Source: Oceanihabitans sp. (GTDB lineage: Bacteria > Bacteroidota > Bacteroidia > Flavobacteriales > Flavobacteriaceae). Taken from it: a DNA stretch of 5,687 nucleotides. Location of the stretch: NCBI GenBank assembly GCA_018067265.1, contig JAGPUY010000425.1, forward strand, positions 1-5,687. The letters are read 5' to 3'. A program made the position numbers and the translations under genes. The notes under the pieces were generated by a model. It was not told the DNA's origin. It was given only the letters and a program-made list of their open reading frames with translations, and did no database searches. Positions 5,682-5,687 of the stretch are shown here, one piece after another (the stretch's first letter is position 1; each line of letters opens with the position of its first letter).

Positions 5682-5687
5682 ATGCAA

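Overview
The window reads as chromosomal DNA of a marine-type or environmental member of the Bacteroidota, most likely the family Flavobacteriaceae. The reasons are the strong A+T richness, ribosome-binding regions that are A/T-rich without a clear Shine-Dalgarno sequence, promoter-like matches to the Bacteroidota -7 box (TAnnTTTG), Flavobacteriia-style exported proteins whose signal peptides end in ...SQ, and a type III glutamine synthetase beside a type II enzyme. No tRNA, rRNA, CRISPR array, insertion sequence or phage gene is visible.

Layout. (1) Positions 1-1050, minus strand: the N-terminal 350 codons of a PurM/AIR-synthase-type purine enzyme, whose 3' end lies outside the window. (2) 1091-1765, minus: an exported outer-membrane beta-barrel protein with an unusual lysine-rich tail. 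(3) 1904-2041, minus: a 45-residue secreted mini-protein, followed by two or three short interlocking inverted repeats and a perfect 16-bp hairpin that separates it from the barrel gene. (4) 2224-4410, minus: type III glutamine synthetase (GSIII, GlnN), ending in a good intrinsic terminator. (5) 4411-4594: a compact divergent control region with three A/T-centred palindromes, one of them inside the predicted GSIII promoter. (6) 4595-5620, plus: type II glutamine synthetase (GSII, eukaryote-like), also ending in a clear intrinsic terminator.

How it works together. The core is a divergent pair of two unrelated-length glutamine synthetases (341 and 728 residues) that catalyse the same ATP-dependent amidation of glutamate. 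They share one 184-bp control region, so joint or reciprocal nitrogen regulation from that region is the natural inference. Both genes are closed off by their own terminators, so the pair is a self-contained nitrogen-assimilation unit. PurM uses an intermediate made with glutamine-derived nitrogen in purine synthesis, but nothing in the sequence ties it to the pair by operon or shared operator. The mini-protein and barrel gene look like an unrelated cell-envelope insert between them.

Most of the window is ordinary housekeeping sequence. The parts that deserve attention are the palindrome array between the two synthetase genes and the short secreted peptide with its structured downstream region. 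I see no clear sign of a new multi-gene system.
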